In this document: in pieces, positions 31,656 through 39,044 of the stretch | How positions within the stretch are numbered: position 1 is the stretch's first letter | How the letters are laid out: each line of letters opens with the position of its first letter | Source: Dongia_B sp035539075 | Lineage (GTDB): Bacteria; Pseudomonadota; Alphaproteobacteria; Dongiales; Dongiaceae | Reading direction: 5' to 3' | DNA length: 40,177 nt | NCBI GenBank assembly: GCA_035539075.1 | Contig: DATLJB010000010.1 | Span: 1-40,177, forward strand | Notes under the pieces: model-generated | Seen by the model: only the letters and a program-made list of their open reading frames with translations | What the model was told of the DNA's origin: nothing | Database searches by the model: none | Program-made: the position numbers and the translations under genes

Positions 31656-32606
31656 ATGGCCAACCAGATCAACAGTTTGAAGCAGCTCCGCTATCTGACC
31701 GCCCTGGCGGAGCATGGGCATTTCGGCCGTGCTGCCGAAGCTTGTTTCGTGTCTCAATCGACGCTCAGCGCCGGCATAAAGGAGCTTGAAGCGCAACTCG
31801 GCGTCACCCTGGTCGAGCGCACCAACCGCAACGTCGTCTTCACGGGGCTGGGCCGCAGTATTGCCGCCAAGGCGCAGCATGTCCTGAATGAAGCTGCGGC
31901 CTTGAGCGAACTGGCCGCGGCCTCCGGCGAGCCGCTGACAGGGCCACTGCGGCTCGGCGTCATCCCGACCATCGCGCCTTTCCTGCTGCCCCGCGCCCTG
32001 CCGCAACTGCGCAAGCTTTATCCCAAGCTGAAGCTTTACCTCACCGAGGATCAGACGGCGCGGCTTCTAGCCCAGTTGGAAGAAGGTCATCTCGATCTGG
32101 TGCTGCTGGCCCTGCCTTATGACTGCGGCGATGCCGTGACCTGGCCGCTTTTTGAAGATCGGTTTGATCTTGTCTGCCGTCAGGATCATCCCCTGGCGCA
32201 GCAGCCGATCATCCATACCTCGGATCTCGCCAATCTGCCGCTGCTGCTCCTGGCGGAAGGTCACTGCATGACCGATCATGCCTTAAGCGCCTGCCGCCTT
32301 GCCCAGCGGAATCCCAGCGCCGACCTCACCGCCACCAGCCTTACCACCCTGGTGGAGATGGTCGCCAATGGGCTTGGCGTCACCTTGCTGCCGGAGATGG
32401 CAGTGGAGGCCCAGTTGCTGAAAGGCGGCGAGCTGGTCGCCCGGCGTTTCAGCGACGAGAATCCCTTCCGCGAGATCGGCCTCGCCTGGCGCCCGACCAG
32501 CCCGCGGGGCGCGGAATTCAAGCTGCTGGGTGACGCGTTTATCCAGGCGCGGTCGGCCTCAGGCCGGCCCCGCCCCCGTCAGGCTCATAAGGCATCTATG
32601 CAGTGA
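31656..32606 (+). CDS. oxyR: Peroxide-sensing LysR-family regulator OxyR
   Basis: OxyR senses hydrogen peroxide by forming a disulfide and then activates antioxidant genes. The 316-aa protein has the LysR helix-turn-helix at residues 8-66 (LKQLRYLTALAEHGHFGRAA, FVSQSTLSAGIKELE). The OxyR-type redox segment is EGHCMTDHALSAC with C204 and C213, nine apart as in the E. coli pair C199/C208. LLLAEGHC matches the family. The start at 31656 has no Shine-Dalgarno sequence, so the transcript leader is short or initiation is unusual. The gene faces the SDR gene (convergent). Confidence 0.88.
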   Translation: MANQINSLKQLRYLTALAEHGHFGRAAEACFVSQSTLSAGIKELEAQLGVTLVERTNRNVVFTGLGRSIAAKAQHVLNEAAALSELAAASGEPLTGPLRLGVIPTIAPFLLPRALPQLRKLYPKLKLYLTEDQTARLLAQLEEGHLDLVLLALPYDCGDAVTWPLFEDRFDLVCRQDHPLAQQPIIHTSDLANLPLLLLAEGHCMTDHALSACRLAQRNPSADLTATSLTTLVEMVANGLGVTLLPEMAVEAQLLKGGELVARRFSDENPFREIGLAWRPTSPRGAEFKLLGDAFIQARSASGRPRPRQAHKASMQ

Positions 32607-32657
32607 GCTGAACAGCGGCGGCGGTTGACCGTGATGTGATGGGTGCGGATCGCCGTT

Positions 32658-33419
32658 TCATAAGCCGCCGGTGACATCGACGACGCTGGCGGTCACATAG
32701 CTGGCGGCGTCGCTCAGCAGCCACATGATGGCGGCTGCCACTTCCTCGGCGCGCCCGGCCCTCCCCATCGGGGTCGTGGCACCGAGTGCGACGCCGCGCT
32801 CCGGCCGGCCGCCGCTGGCATGAATTTCCGTATCGATGAATCCGGGCCGCACGCCGTTGACGCGCACCCCCTCACCGGCCAATTCCTTGCCAAGCCCGAT
32901 GGTGAGCGAATCGATGGCGCCCTTGCTGCCAGCATAATCGACATATTCGCCCGGCGCGCCGCGCAATGCGGCGCCGGAGGAAACATTGACGATGGCGCCG
33001 CCTTTGCCGCCGCGCCTGGTCGACAGCCGGCGCGCCGCCTCGCGGGCACAGAGATAGCTGCCGAGTACATTCACCGTGAACATGCGCTGCAGCCGCGCAA
33101 GATCCATATCGGCCAGCTGCGACTGCGGCGCCACGATACCGGCATTGTTGACGAGATAATCCAACCCGCCGAATTGCCGCTCCATCGCATCAAACATGGC
33201 GATGACATCGGCTTCCTGCGCAACATCGCCGCGCAGGAGCGCAGCGCGACCGCCGGCCCGCTCGACCGCCCGCGCGGTTTCCCGCGCAGTGGCTTCGTTG
33301 CCGAGGTAATTGATACCGACCGACCAGCCCTGGCCGGCGGCAAGCAGGGCGGTCGCGCGGCCGATGCCGCGGCTGCCACCCGTGATGAGGATCGATTTCG
33401 TCATCCCGGCACGCCGCAC
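32658..33419 (-). CDS. Short-chain dehydrogenase/reductase (SDR)
   Basis: This is a classical SDR of 253 aa. The cofactor motif TGGSRGIG is at residues 13-20, NNAG at 91-94, the catalytic Ser in NVSS (147-148), and Y162-x3-K166 in YAGSK. The profile resembles 3-oxoacyl-ACP reductase or sugar dehydrogenases, and the substrate is unknown. The start is GTG 33419, immediately after the stop of the DeoR gene (TAGGTG), with AGGTGA six bases upstream; an ATG at 33404 lacks a ribosome site. It is the last gene of the minus-strand cluster with DeoR and the ABC importer, so it may act on the imported compound. Confidence 0.88.
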   Translation of the reverse strand: MRRAGMTKSILITGGSRGIGRATALLAAGQGWSVGINYLGNEATARETARAVERAGGRAALLRGDVAQEADVIAMFDAMERQFGGLDYLVNNAGIVAPQSQLADMDLARLQRMFTVNVLGSYLCAREAARRLSTRRGGKGGAIVNVSSGAALRGAPGEYVDYAGSKGAIDSLTIGLGKELAGEGVRVNGVRPGFIDTEIHASGGRPERGVALGATTPMGRAGRAEEVAAAIMWLLSDAASYVTASVVDVTGGL

Positions 33420-34187
33420 CTATTCACCTGCCGCCACATGCAGCTGGATCTCATGCTGTGCCAGCAGCTCGCAGATGGCATTGGACGGCATCTTGTCGGT
33501 AAAAACGGCCGTCAGTTGGCTGAGATGCCCCAGACGCACCATCGGCCGGCGTTCGAACTTGCTGTGATCGGCGACAAGGAAGACTTGCCGGGAGTTCTCG
33601 ATGATCGCCTGCGCCACCCGTACTTCGCGATAGTCGAAGTCCAGCAAGGTGCCGTCGATATCGATACCGCTGATGCCGATGATGCCGACATCGACGCGGA
33701 ACTGGCGCACGAAGTCGATGGTCGCCTCGCCGATGATGGCGCGGTCGACCGAGCGCACGACGCCGCCGGCGACGATGACCTCCGATGACCTGTTTTCACA
33801 GAGGATCGCGGCAACGTTCAGGTTGTTGGTGATAACCCGCAAGCCGGTGTGGTGCAGCAGCGCCCGCGCCACTTCCTCATTGGTCGTGCCGATATTGATG
33901 AAGAGCGAACTATCGCCCGGAATATGCTGCGCGCAGAGCTGGGCGATACGGCGCTTCTCCGCAAGATTCTGCACCTGCCGTGCCGCATAGGCGGTATTGT
34001 GCACGCTGGAATTGAGTCCAGCGCCGCCATGATGGCGCTGAAGCAGATCCTGGGCTGAGAGATCGTTGATATCGCGCCGGATGGTCTGCGGCGTTACGTC
34101 GAAATGCTGCGCCAGTGCCTCGATCGACATATAGCCGCGCTGCCGCACCAAAGTGACGATCTCGGTCAGCCTCGCATCACGCTGCAT
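33420..34187 (-). CDS. DeoR/GlpR-family transcriptional regulator
   Basis: This 255-aa repressor of the DeoR family usually answers to a phosphorylated sugar. The helix-turn-helix is at residues 18-43 (GYMSIEALAQHFDVTPQTIRRDIND), the family signature. The DeoRC sensor domain has the phosphosugar-type motifs IGTTNEEVARAL, ITNNLNVAAIL, VIVAGGVVRS and VADHSKFERR. The GlpR branch is the closest I can recall. I chose the ATG at 34187 because GGGGAGAG precedes it; an upstream ATG would add 13 residues without a good site. It sits between the ATPase and the SDR genes and abuts the latter. Confidence 0.9.
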   Translation of the reverse strand: MQRDARLTEIVTLVRQRGYMSIEALAQHFDVTPQTIRRDINDLSAQDLLQRHHGGAGLNSSVHNTAYAARQVQNLAEKRRIAQLCAQHIPGDSSLFINIGTTNEEVARALLHHTGLRVITNNLNVAAILCENRSSEVIVAGGVVRSVDRAIIGEATIDFVRQFRVDVGIIGISGIDIDGTLLDFDYREVRVAQAIIENSRQVFLVADHSKFERRPMVRLGHLSQLTAVFTDKMPSNAICELLAQHEIQLHVAAGE

Positions 34188-34239
34188 GCAATTCTCTCCC
34201 CGCGCAACTTCATCGATCCGGTTCAATGCCGGTGGTCAG

Positions 34240-35034
34240 CTATCCCAACAGCAGACTGTCATCGGCCAATTGCTCGCCGCGCACCGTGGCGAACAGGTTG
34301 AGCAGATCCGGCACATCCAGATTGCGGCGGCGCTCGCCGGCGATGTCGAAGGCGACCCGGCCTTCATGAAGCATGACAGTCCGTGTGCCGTAATCCAAGG
34401 CGTTTCGCATCGAATGCGTGACCATAAGCGCCGTCAGGCCGTGTTCGGCGATAATCCGCTGGGTCAGCTTCAGGACGAAATCGGCGGTGCGCGGATCGAG
34501 CGCGGCGGTATGCTCGTCGAGCAGGAGGATCTTCATGCCGGCGAGTGTCGCCATCAGCAGGCTGACGGCTTGCCGCTGGCCGCCCGAGAGCAATCCCATG
34601 GAATCGCCGAGGCGGTTTTCCAGGCCGAGCCCGAGCAGTGCCAGGCGCTCGCGAAACAGCGCGCGTTCCCTGCCGTGCAAAGCCAGGCCCAGCCCCCGGC
34701 GCCTGCCGCGCGCATGGGCGAGCGCCATGTTTTCCTCGATCGACATCGCCTCGCAGGTGCCGGCCATCGGATCCTGAAAGACGCGGGCGACGAGACCGGC
34801 ACGTTTCGGCGCCGACCAGCGGGTGACATCGATCCCGTCGATCTCGACCTTGCCCTTTTCCGGTGTGGTATCGCCGCTGAGGACATTGAGCAGGGTGGAT
34901 TTGCCAGCGCCGTTGGAGCCGATCACGGTGACGAACTCACCCGCCGGAATGCTGAGGTCGAGGCCGCGCAAGGCACGTGTCTGCAAGGGCGTTCCGCGCC
35001 CGAAAGTGACTTCGGCGGCAGAGACGGTGATCAT
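34240..35034 (-). CDS. TrpXYZ-type ABC importer, ATP-binding protein
   Basis: This ATPase of 264 aa powers the importer formed with the two genes upstream. Walker A is GSNGAGKS at residues 39-46, the Q-loop RVFQDPMAGTCEAMS, the signature LLSGGQRQ, Walker B ILLLDEHTAALDP and the H-loop VTHSMRNAL. The DEHTAALDP form is typical of the ATPases that pair with PF04392 binding proteins, as I recall. The start codon at 35034 overlaps the permease stop by four bases (ATGA). The DeoR regulator gene follows 52 bases on. Confidence 0.9.
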   Translation of the reverse strand: MITVSAAEVTFGRGTPLQTRALRGLDLSIPAGEFVTVIGSNGAGKSTLLNVLSGDTTPEKGKVEIDGIDVTRWSAPKRAGLVARVFQDPMAGTCEAMSIEENMALAHARGRRRGLGLALHGRERALFRERLALLGLGLENRLGDSMGLLSGGQRQAVSLLMATLAGMKILLLDEHTAALDPRTADFVLKLTQRIIAEHGLTALMVTHSMRNALDYGTRTVMLHEGRVAFDIAGERRRNLDVPDLLNLFATVRGEQLADDSLLLG

Positions 35035-35984
35035 GAGGCGGCTCCCGACTGCGCATCCCCGGCCGCAGCCTTGCGACGCAGCATCGACTTCAGCGGGTTG
35101 CGCGCACCCGGCAGGATGAGGGCGATCCCCACCAGCACGGCCGTCACCAGGTTGAGATCGGAAGCCTGCAATCCCAGCGCCCCGCTGTTGAGCGCAAGAG
35201 CGATCGCCAGCCGGTAGAGGATCGAGCCGAGGATGCAGGCGATCAGCTTCACCAGGATCGAACGGGTCGGCAGGATGGTCTCGCCGAGAATGACGGCGGC
35301 AAGACCGACAACGATAGTGCCGGTACCGACGGTGACATCGGCAAAGCCTGCCGTCTGCGCAAAGAGCGCGCCGGCCAAAGCGACGAGGCCATTGGAGAGT
35401 GCCATGCCGCAATAGGTCTGGCGGGCGGTGGCGATACCCTGTGCGCGGGCCATGCGCGGATTGGCGCCCGTCGCCCGCATGGCGAGGCCGAATTCGGAAA
35501 CGAGGAAGCGGCCGAGCAAGGCGGTGACGACGATGACAAGAATGCCGACAACGACCACCTTCAGGCTTGCCTGGCCCGGCAAGCCAAGCGCCGCGAAGAC
35601 CGGCTTGATGCCGGCGAAATAGTCGATCAGCGTGCTCTGCCCCAGCAGCGAGACGTTCGGCTTCCCCATCACCCTGAGATTGACCGAGAACAGGGCAATC
35701 ATGGTGAGGATGCTGGCCAGCAATTGCAGGATGCCGAAACGCACGTAGAGCCAGGCGGTGACGAGACCCGCGAGGGCGCCGGCAAGAATGGCGATGAGAG
35801 TGGCCGACACCGGATCGAGGCCGATCGCGATCAGGGTCGCGGCGACGGCCGCCCCCAGGGGGAAGCTGCCGTCAACGGTGAGATCGGGAAACTCCAGCAC
35901 ACGGAAGGAGAGGAAGACGCCCAGCGCCACCAGGGCATAAACCAGCCCGACCTCGACGGCGCCAATCGTGGCAATCAGGGACAT
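35031..35984 (-). CDS. TrpXYZ-type ABC importer, permease
   Basis: This 317-aa permease of the branched-chain-amino-acid/sugar type (BPD_transp_2) has about eight or nine hydrophobic segments. The N-terminal LVYALVALGVFLSFRVLEFPDLTVDGSFPLGAAVAA is typical of the TrpY-like family, and the cytoplasmic loop carries EFGLAMRATGANPRMARAQGI. The C-terminal 15 residues are charged. The single permease would homodimerise. It starts 256 bases after the binding-protein gene and overlaps the ATPase by four bases. The substrate is unknown. Confidence 0.9.
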   Translation of the reverse strand: MSLIATIGAVEVGLVYALVALGVFLSFRVLEFPDLTVDGSFPLGAAVAATLIAIGLDPVSATLIAILAGALAGLVTAWLYVRFGILQLLASILTMIALFSVNLRVMGKPNVSLLGQSTLIDYFAGIKPVFAALGLPGQASLKVVVVGILVIVVTALLGRFLVSEFGLAMRATGANPRMARAQGIATARQTYCGMALSNGLVALAGALFAQTAGFADVTVGTGTIVVGLAAVILGETILPTRSILVKLIACILGSILYRLAIALALNSGALGLQASDLNLVTAVLVGIALILPGARNPLKSMLRRKAAAGDAQSGAAS

Positions 35985-36104
35985 GCCCGGCGCTCCGCTA
36001 TTCCTGCCAGCATCGCAATCTCCAAAACGGCAAATGACGCCCAGGTAAGTATCGCCCGGCGGCTGGCCTGTGAAGCCTCAATTACGCGTACCGCACTGCC
36101 GCGC

Positions 36105-36161
36105 GGCGCAAGCCGGGTCAAAGGGCGCAAGCCGGACCGGGGGGCGCAAGCTGGACCGGGG
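36105..36161. repeat. Three tandem 19-bp repeats between the binding protein and permease genes
   Basis: Units starting GGCGCAAG at 36105, 36124 and 36143 are exactly 19 bp apart and share GGCGCAAGCCGGACC with a few changes. They lie just downstream, on the minus strand, of the terminator at 36171-36210. Confidence 0.8.
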
Positions 36162-36170
36162 AGGCCCAGG

Positions 36171-36210
36171 AACAAAAACCCCCGGCCCGGGCGGGACCAG
36201 GGGTCTTGTT
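36171..36210 (-). terminator. Intrinsic terminator after the binding protein gene (importer at 34-37 kb)
   Basis: On the minus strand the sequence forms a GC-rich hairpin (ACCCC and inner GG, CCCG pairing with CGGG, CC and GGGGT) followed by TTTTTG. It begins 30 bases after the binding-protein stop. As with the dpp-type operon, it should lower transcription of the permease relative to the binding protein. The inner loop pairing is imperfect. Confidence 0.7.
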
Positions 36211-36240
36211 CAGAGCGACGGATGGTTAAGGCCTGCCGGC

Positions 36241-37215
36241 TTATTCGACAACCTTTTTCGCCCGCTTGATCAGCGCATCCGGCAGCGTGACGCCCATGGC
36301 TGCGGCCGCCTTCGGATTGACGAAGAGATCTGTGCCGGACGCATTCTGCACGGCAATGTCGCCCGGCTTTTCACCCTTCAGGACCCGCACCACGACGGCG
36401 CCGGTCTGCAGGCCGACCTGGAAATAGTCGAAGCCGATCGAGGCGATGGTGCCGCGGGTGACGCTGTCGGTATCGCCGGAAAAGACCGGCAGCTTGTTTT
36501 CCTTGCCGACCGCGATCACCGCCTCGAGGGCGGAGACGATGGTGTTGTCGGTCGGCACATAGATGGCGTCAACCTTGCCGACCAGGCTCTGCGCCGCGCC
36601 CTGCACTTCCGACGACTTGGTGGCCGGTGCTTCGACCACGGTGATGCCGTAGCTCGGCGCCATTTTCTTAAGCGCGTTGAGCAGGGTCACGGCATTGGCC
36701 TCGCCCGGATTATAGGGCACGCCGATCTTCTTGGCCGAGGGAACAATCTCCTGGATGAGTTTCAGGTGATCGGCCAGCGGCGACATATCGGAAATGCCCG
36801 TGATGTTGCCACCGGGCTTGTCGAGGGTTTTGACGATCTGGGCACCGACCGGATCGGTCACCGCAGTGAACACGACGGGGATGTCCTGCGTGGTCGCCGC
36901 GACGGCCTGTGCCGAGGGCGTGGCAATGGCGACGATCACGTTGGGATTCTCGCCGGCGAATTTCTGCGCGATCTGTGTTGCCGTCGCGGGATTGCCCTGG
37001 GCGCTCTCGTAATGGAAGGTGAGATTGGTCCCTTCCTTGTAGCCCGCATCCTCCAGCGCCTTCTTGACGCCGTCGCGGGCCGCATCCAATGCCGGATGCT
37101 GGACAATCGCCGTCACATCCACCGTGACCATATCCGCGGCGCCGGCCGCATTGATACCGCCCGTGGTCAGCGCCAGTGCGGCAGCGCCGGCCAATGCCAG
37201 TTTACGAATTAACAT
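36241..37215 (-). CDS. ABC importer substrate-binding protein (PF04392, TrpX-like)
   Basis: This 324-aa periplasmic binding protein of the ABC_sub_bind family has a Sec signal of about 27 residues ending AGAA. The family pattern is seen in DVTAIVQHPALDAARDGVKKAL, in YESAQGNPATATQIAQKF, in TAVTDPVGAQIV near the middle, and in DAIYVPTDNTIVSALEAVI. Such proteins can bind tryptophan or other aromatic or unknown small molecules. The start at ATG 37215 has GGGGAGG eight bases upstream. It is the first gene of the minus-strand cluster and is divergent from the PNPOx-fold gene. Confidence 0.9.
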   Translation of the reverse strand: MLIRKLALAGAAALALTTGGINAAGAADMVTVDVTAIVQHPALDAARDGVKKALEDAGYKEGTNLTFHYESAQGNPATATQIAQKFAGENPNVIVAIATPSAQAVAATTQDIPVVFTAVTDPVGAQIVKTLDKPGGNITGISDMSPLADHLKLIQEIVPSAKKIGVPYNPGEANAVTLLNALKKMAPSYGITVVEAPATKSSEVQGAAQSLVGKVDAIYVPTDNTIVSALEAVIAVGKENKLPVFSGDTDSVTRGTIASIGFDYFQVGLQTGAVVVRVLKGEKPGDIAVQNASGTDLFVNPKAAAAMGVTLPDALIKRAKKVVE

Positions 37216-37254
37216 TTGAAAATCCTCCCCCTCAGATCCTGCCGGCTGCCGGAT

Positions 37255-37266
37255 ATCCACGTGGAT
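37255..37266. promoter_or_regulatory. Perfect 12-bp palindrome upstream of the importer operon
   Basis: ATCCAC-GTGGAT is a perfect palindrome 40 bases before the start of the binding protein gene, in the region divergent with the PNPOx-fold gene. It is a candidate operator for the DeoR regulator encoded in the same cluster. Nothing beyond symmetry and position supports this. Confidence 0.4.
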
Positions 37267-37403
37267 GGGCGCCGGGGCAGATGACCGTCATTAGCACGAG
37301 GGCCGTACGGCACGTCAAGCGACCCGCGCCAGACGGAGTGCCACGGAGCGGCGGCGAAGACAGCCCGCTTGGCAAGAGGCCGCCAGGACACTAGCCTCAG
37401 CCC

Positions 37404-38060
37404 ATGGCCAAGAACTTCACTGAAATCGCCTATAGCGAGGCAGTCCTCGCGATGCAGCGCAGGATGAACGCCGTCGAGGTCAATGCCGAGCTGCAGCATA
37501 GCGTCGGCCGCAACAGCATCACGCCGGCACTGGCGACCTATCTCGGCAGCCGCATCTCGTTCTACCTCGCCAGCGCCTCCGCCGCCGGGCAGCCTTATAT
37601 CCAGCATCGTGGCGGTCCACCGGGTTTCATCAGGGCGCTGGATGCGCAGACCCTCGCCTTCCCGGATTTCGAGGGCAACAAGCAATACATCACGCTCGGC
37701 AATCTCAGTGAGAACCCGCGGGTGCAGCTCTTCTTCATGGATTACGGCCAGCGGCAGCGGCTCAAGATCTGGGGACAGGCGGCGATCGTCGAAGATGACG
37801 AAGAACTGCTGGCGCTGGTCAGCCCGCAAGCCTGGCGGCGGCCGGTTCGCCGGGCAATCCGCCTGGTTGTCGAGGCCTGGGACGTCAACTGTCCGGCCTA
37901 TATCCCGCAGCTCTTTGCCGTCGATGAAGTGGAAGCCGCGCATGCCGCCATGCTGGGTCGTATCGCCGAGCTGGAGGCCGAGGTCGAGGCTTTGAAGGCT
38001 GGTGCGGCAAAGCCTGCCCGCAGGGAGCTGGCTGCGGCTAAGGTTGCAAAATCGAAGTAA
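37404..38060 (+). CDS. Pyridoxamine 5'-phosphate oxidase-fold (FMN-binding split barrel) protein
   Basis: This 218-aa protein has the FMN-binding split-barrel fold of the PNPOx-like superfamily. The strands include ISFYLASASAAGQPYIQHRGG, FPDFEGNKQYITLGNLSENPRVQLFFMDY and RLKIWGQAAIV, with the QHRGGPPGF and GNxxxNPRV motifs seen in uncharacterised members. The last 40 residues are a charged helix (LGRIAELEAEVEALKAGAA) that could form a coiled coil. It likely binds FMN or a related cofactor and may be a reductase or oxidase. The start ATG 37404 has no strong ribosome site. It is divergent from the binding protein gene. Confidence 0.82.
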   Translation: MAKNFTEIAYSEAVLAMQRRMNAVEVNAELQHSVGRNSITPALATYLGSRISFYLASASAAGQPYIQHRGGPPGFIRALDAQTLAFPDFEGNKQYITLGNLSENPRVQLFFMDYGQRQRLKIWGQAAIVEDDEELLALVSPQAWRRPVRRAIRLVVEAWDVNCPAYIPQLFAVDEVEAAHAAMLGRIAELEAEVEALKAGAAKPARRELAAAKVAKSK

Positions 38061-38160
38061 CCGCGCCAGGCGCGCAGCCACCCCGTTTAGGTAACTCCGT
38101 CACCCCGCCCTTCGCAAACGGAGCGAGGAAGTTTCGCGCAAAGATGCTCACTCTCTCACT

Positions 38161-38245
38161 GTCACCCTCGGACTTGATCCGAGGGTCCATGCCAGACGAG
38201 AAGCTCATGGTTACCATAGATGCCCGGGTCAAACCCGGGCATGAC
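38161..38245. repeat. 85-bp triple-hairpin intergenic element
   Basis: The outer ends are GTCA (38161-38164) and TGAC (38242-38245). Inside are ACCCTCGGA/TCCGAGGGT (38164-38172 with 38178-38186), CCATG/CATGG (38187-38191 with 38206-38210) and ATGCCCGGGT/ACCCGGGCAT (38220-38229 with 38233-38242). Elements of this form are widely repeated between genes in alphaproteobacteria and often cause false short proteins. Confidence 0.75.
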
Positions 38246-38282
38246 AAAGGGGGATATGCGGGGCGAAGGAGAGGAAACGTCG

Positions 38283-38804
38283 TCAGGAAGTGGCGAGGCT
38301 TTCGCCGCGCTGCTTTGCCTCGGCCGGCTCATCGATATCGATCGGCACGCCGGGCTGGAGCTTGCTGGTGCGAATGCCGAGCGCCGATTTCACATGGCTC
38401 ACATTGGGTGCGGGCGTCAGGCAGGTGGTGAGAAATTTCTGATACGAGTCCCAGTCATGGGCGACGATCTTCAGCAGGAAGTCTGTCTCACCCGCCAGCA
38501 TGTGGCACTCCCGGACCAGGGGCCAGGTCTGGACCAGGGCTTCGAAGGCCTTGAGGTCGTGTTCCGCCTGGCTGCTGAGGCCGACATGGGCGAAGACCGT
38601 CACGCCGAAGCCGAGCGCCTCGGGATTGACCTGGGCGTGGTAGCCGCGGATGAAGCCGGCCTCCTCCAAAGCCCGCACCCGCCGCAGGCAAGGTGGTGCG
38701 GATATACCGGCGCGCTCGGCCAATTCGACATTGGTCATACGCCCATCGGCCTGCAGATCCGCGAGGATGCGCAGATCGATTTTGTCGAGTTTAGCCCGAC
38801 GCAT
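38283..38804 (-). CDS. Lrp/AsnC-family transcriptional regulator
   Basis: This 173-aa Lrp-type regulator has its helix-turn-helix at residues 7-52 (DKIDLRILADLQADGRMTN, ELAERAGISAPPCLRRVRALEE). The RAM domain at about 70-145 contains HDLKAFEALVQTWPLVRECHMLAGETDFLLKIVAHDWDSY over two stretches, which binds an amino acid in known members. The start is the ATG at 38804. The upstream 240 bases are shared with trxB and contain an AT-rich palindrome at 38844-38855. The target genes are unknown; autoregulation is usual in the family. Confidence 0.92.
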   Translation of the reverse strand: MRRAKLDKIDLRILADLQADGRMTNVELAERAGISAPPCLRRVRALEEAGFIRGYHAQVNPEALGFGVTVFAHVGLSSQAEHDLKAFEALVQTWPLVRECHMLAGETDFLLKIVAHDWDSYQKFLTTCLTPAPNVSHVKSALGIRTSKLQPGVPIDIDEPAEAKQRGESLATS

Positions 38805-38843
38805 GAAAGGAAGCCCCTGTCTCGCCCGCTGTTTTGCGCAACT

Positions 38844-38855
38844 ATATTACAATAT
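38844..38855. promoter_or_regulatory. AT-rich palindrome upstream of the Lrp-type gene
   Basis: ATATT-AC-AATAT sits 40 bases before the Lrp-type start. On the minus strand TTGTTG (38868-38873 region) and TATAGT bracket it about 18 bases apart, a possible promoter. Lrp-type proteins favour such AT-rich dyads, so autoregulation is plausible but unproven. Confidence 0.4.
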
Positions 38856-38948
38856 TTACAAAAGCAACAAGCCTGCTTCGGTTCCGTCCGTGCTGCTGAA
38901 CACAGTCCGGCGCCCCGCCTGTCGCTTGTATCTCAGCGGCCACAACCT

Positions 38949-38965
38949 TATGTTAGCGGAACATA
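38949..38965. promoter_or_regulatory. Perfect 6-bp dyad (TATGTT-N5-AACATA) upstream of trxB
   Basis: TATGTT-AGCGG-AACATA is a perfect inverted repeat about 80 bases before the trxB start and about 145 bases before the Lrp-type start. It is a candidate binding site for a redox or stress regulator. I cannot match it to a known motif. Confidence 0.45.
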
Positions 38966-39044
38966 CCATTTACCGGATTCGGAGCTTTTGGTTGCACCGA
39001 GCGGCCGGTTTCTCGACCATTAGTCATCTATCCGGGATTGCTCC

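Noticed and set aside
35035..35412. N-terminal extension of the importer ATPase
   Set aside because: The true start at 35034 overlaps the permease stop by four bases in the usual coupled way; the extension overlaps the permease gene in another frame.
38038..38431. Short open frames across the 38.1-38.3 kb region
   Set aside because: They are translations of the triple-hairpin repeat element, a known source of false gene calls in alphaproteobacteria.
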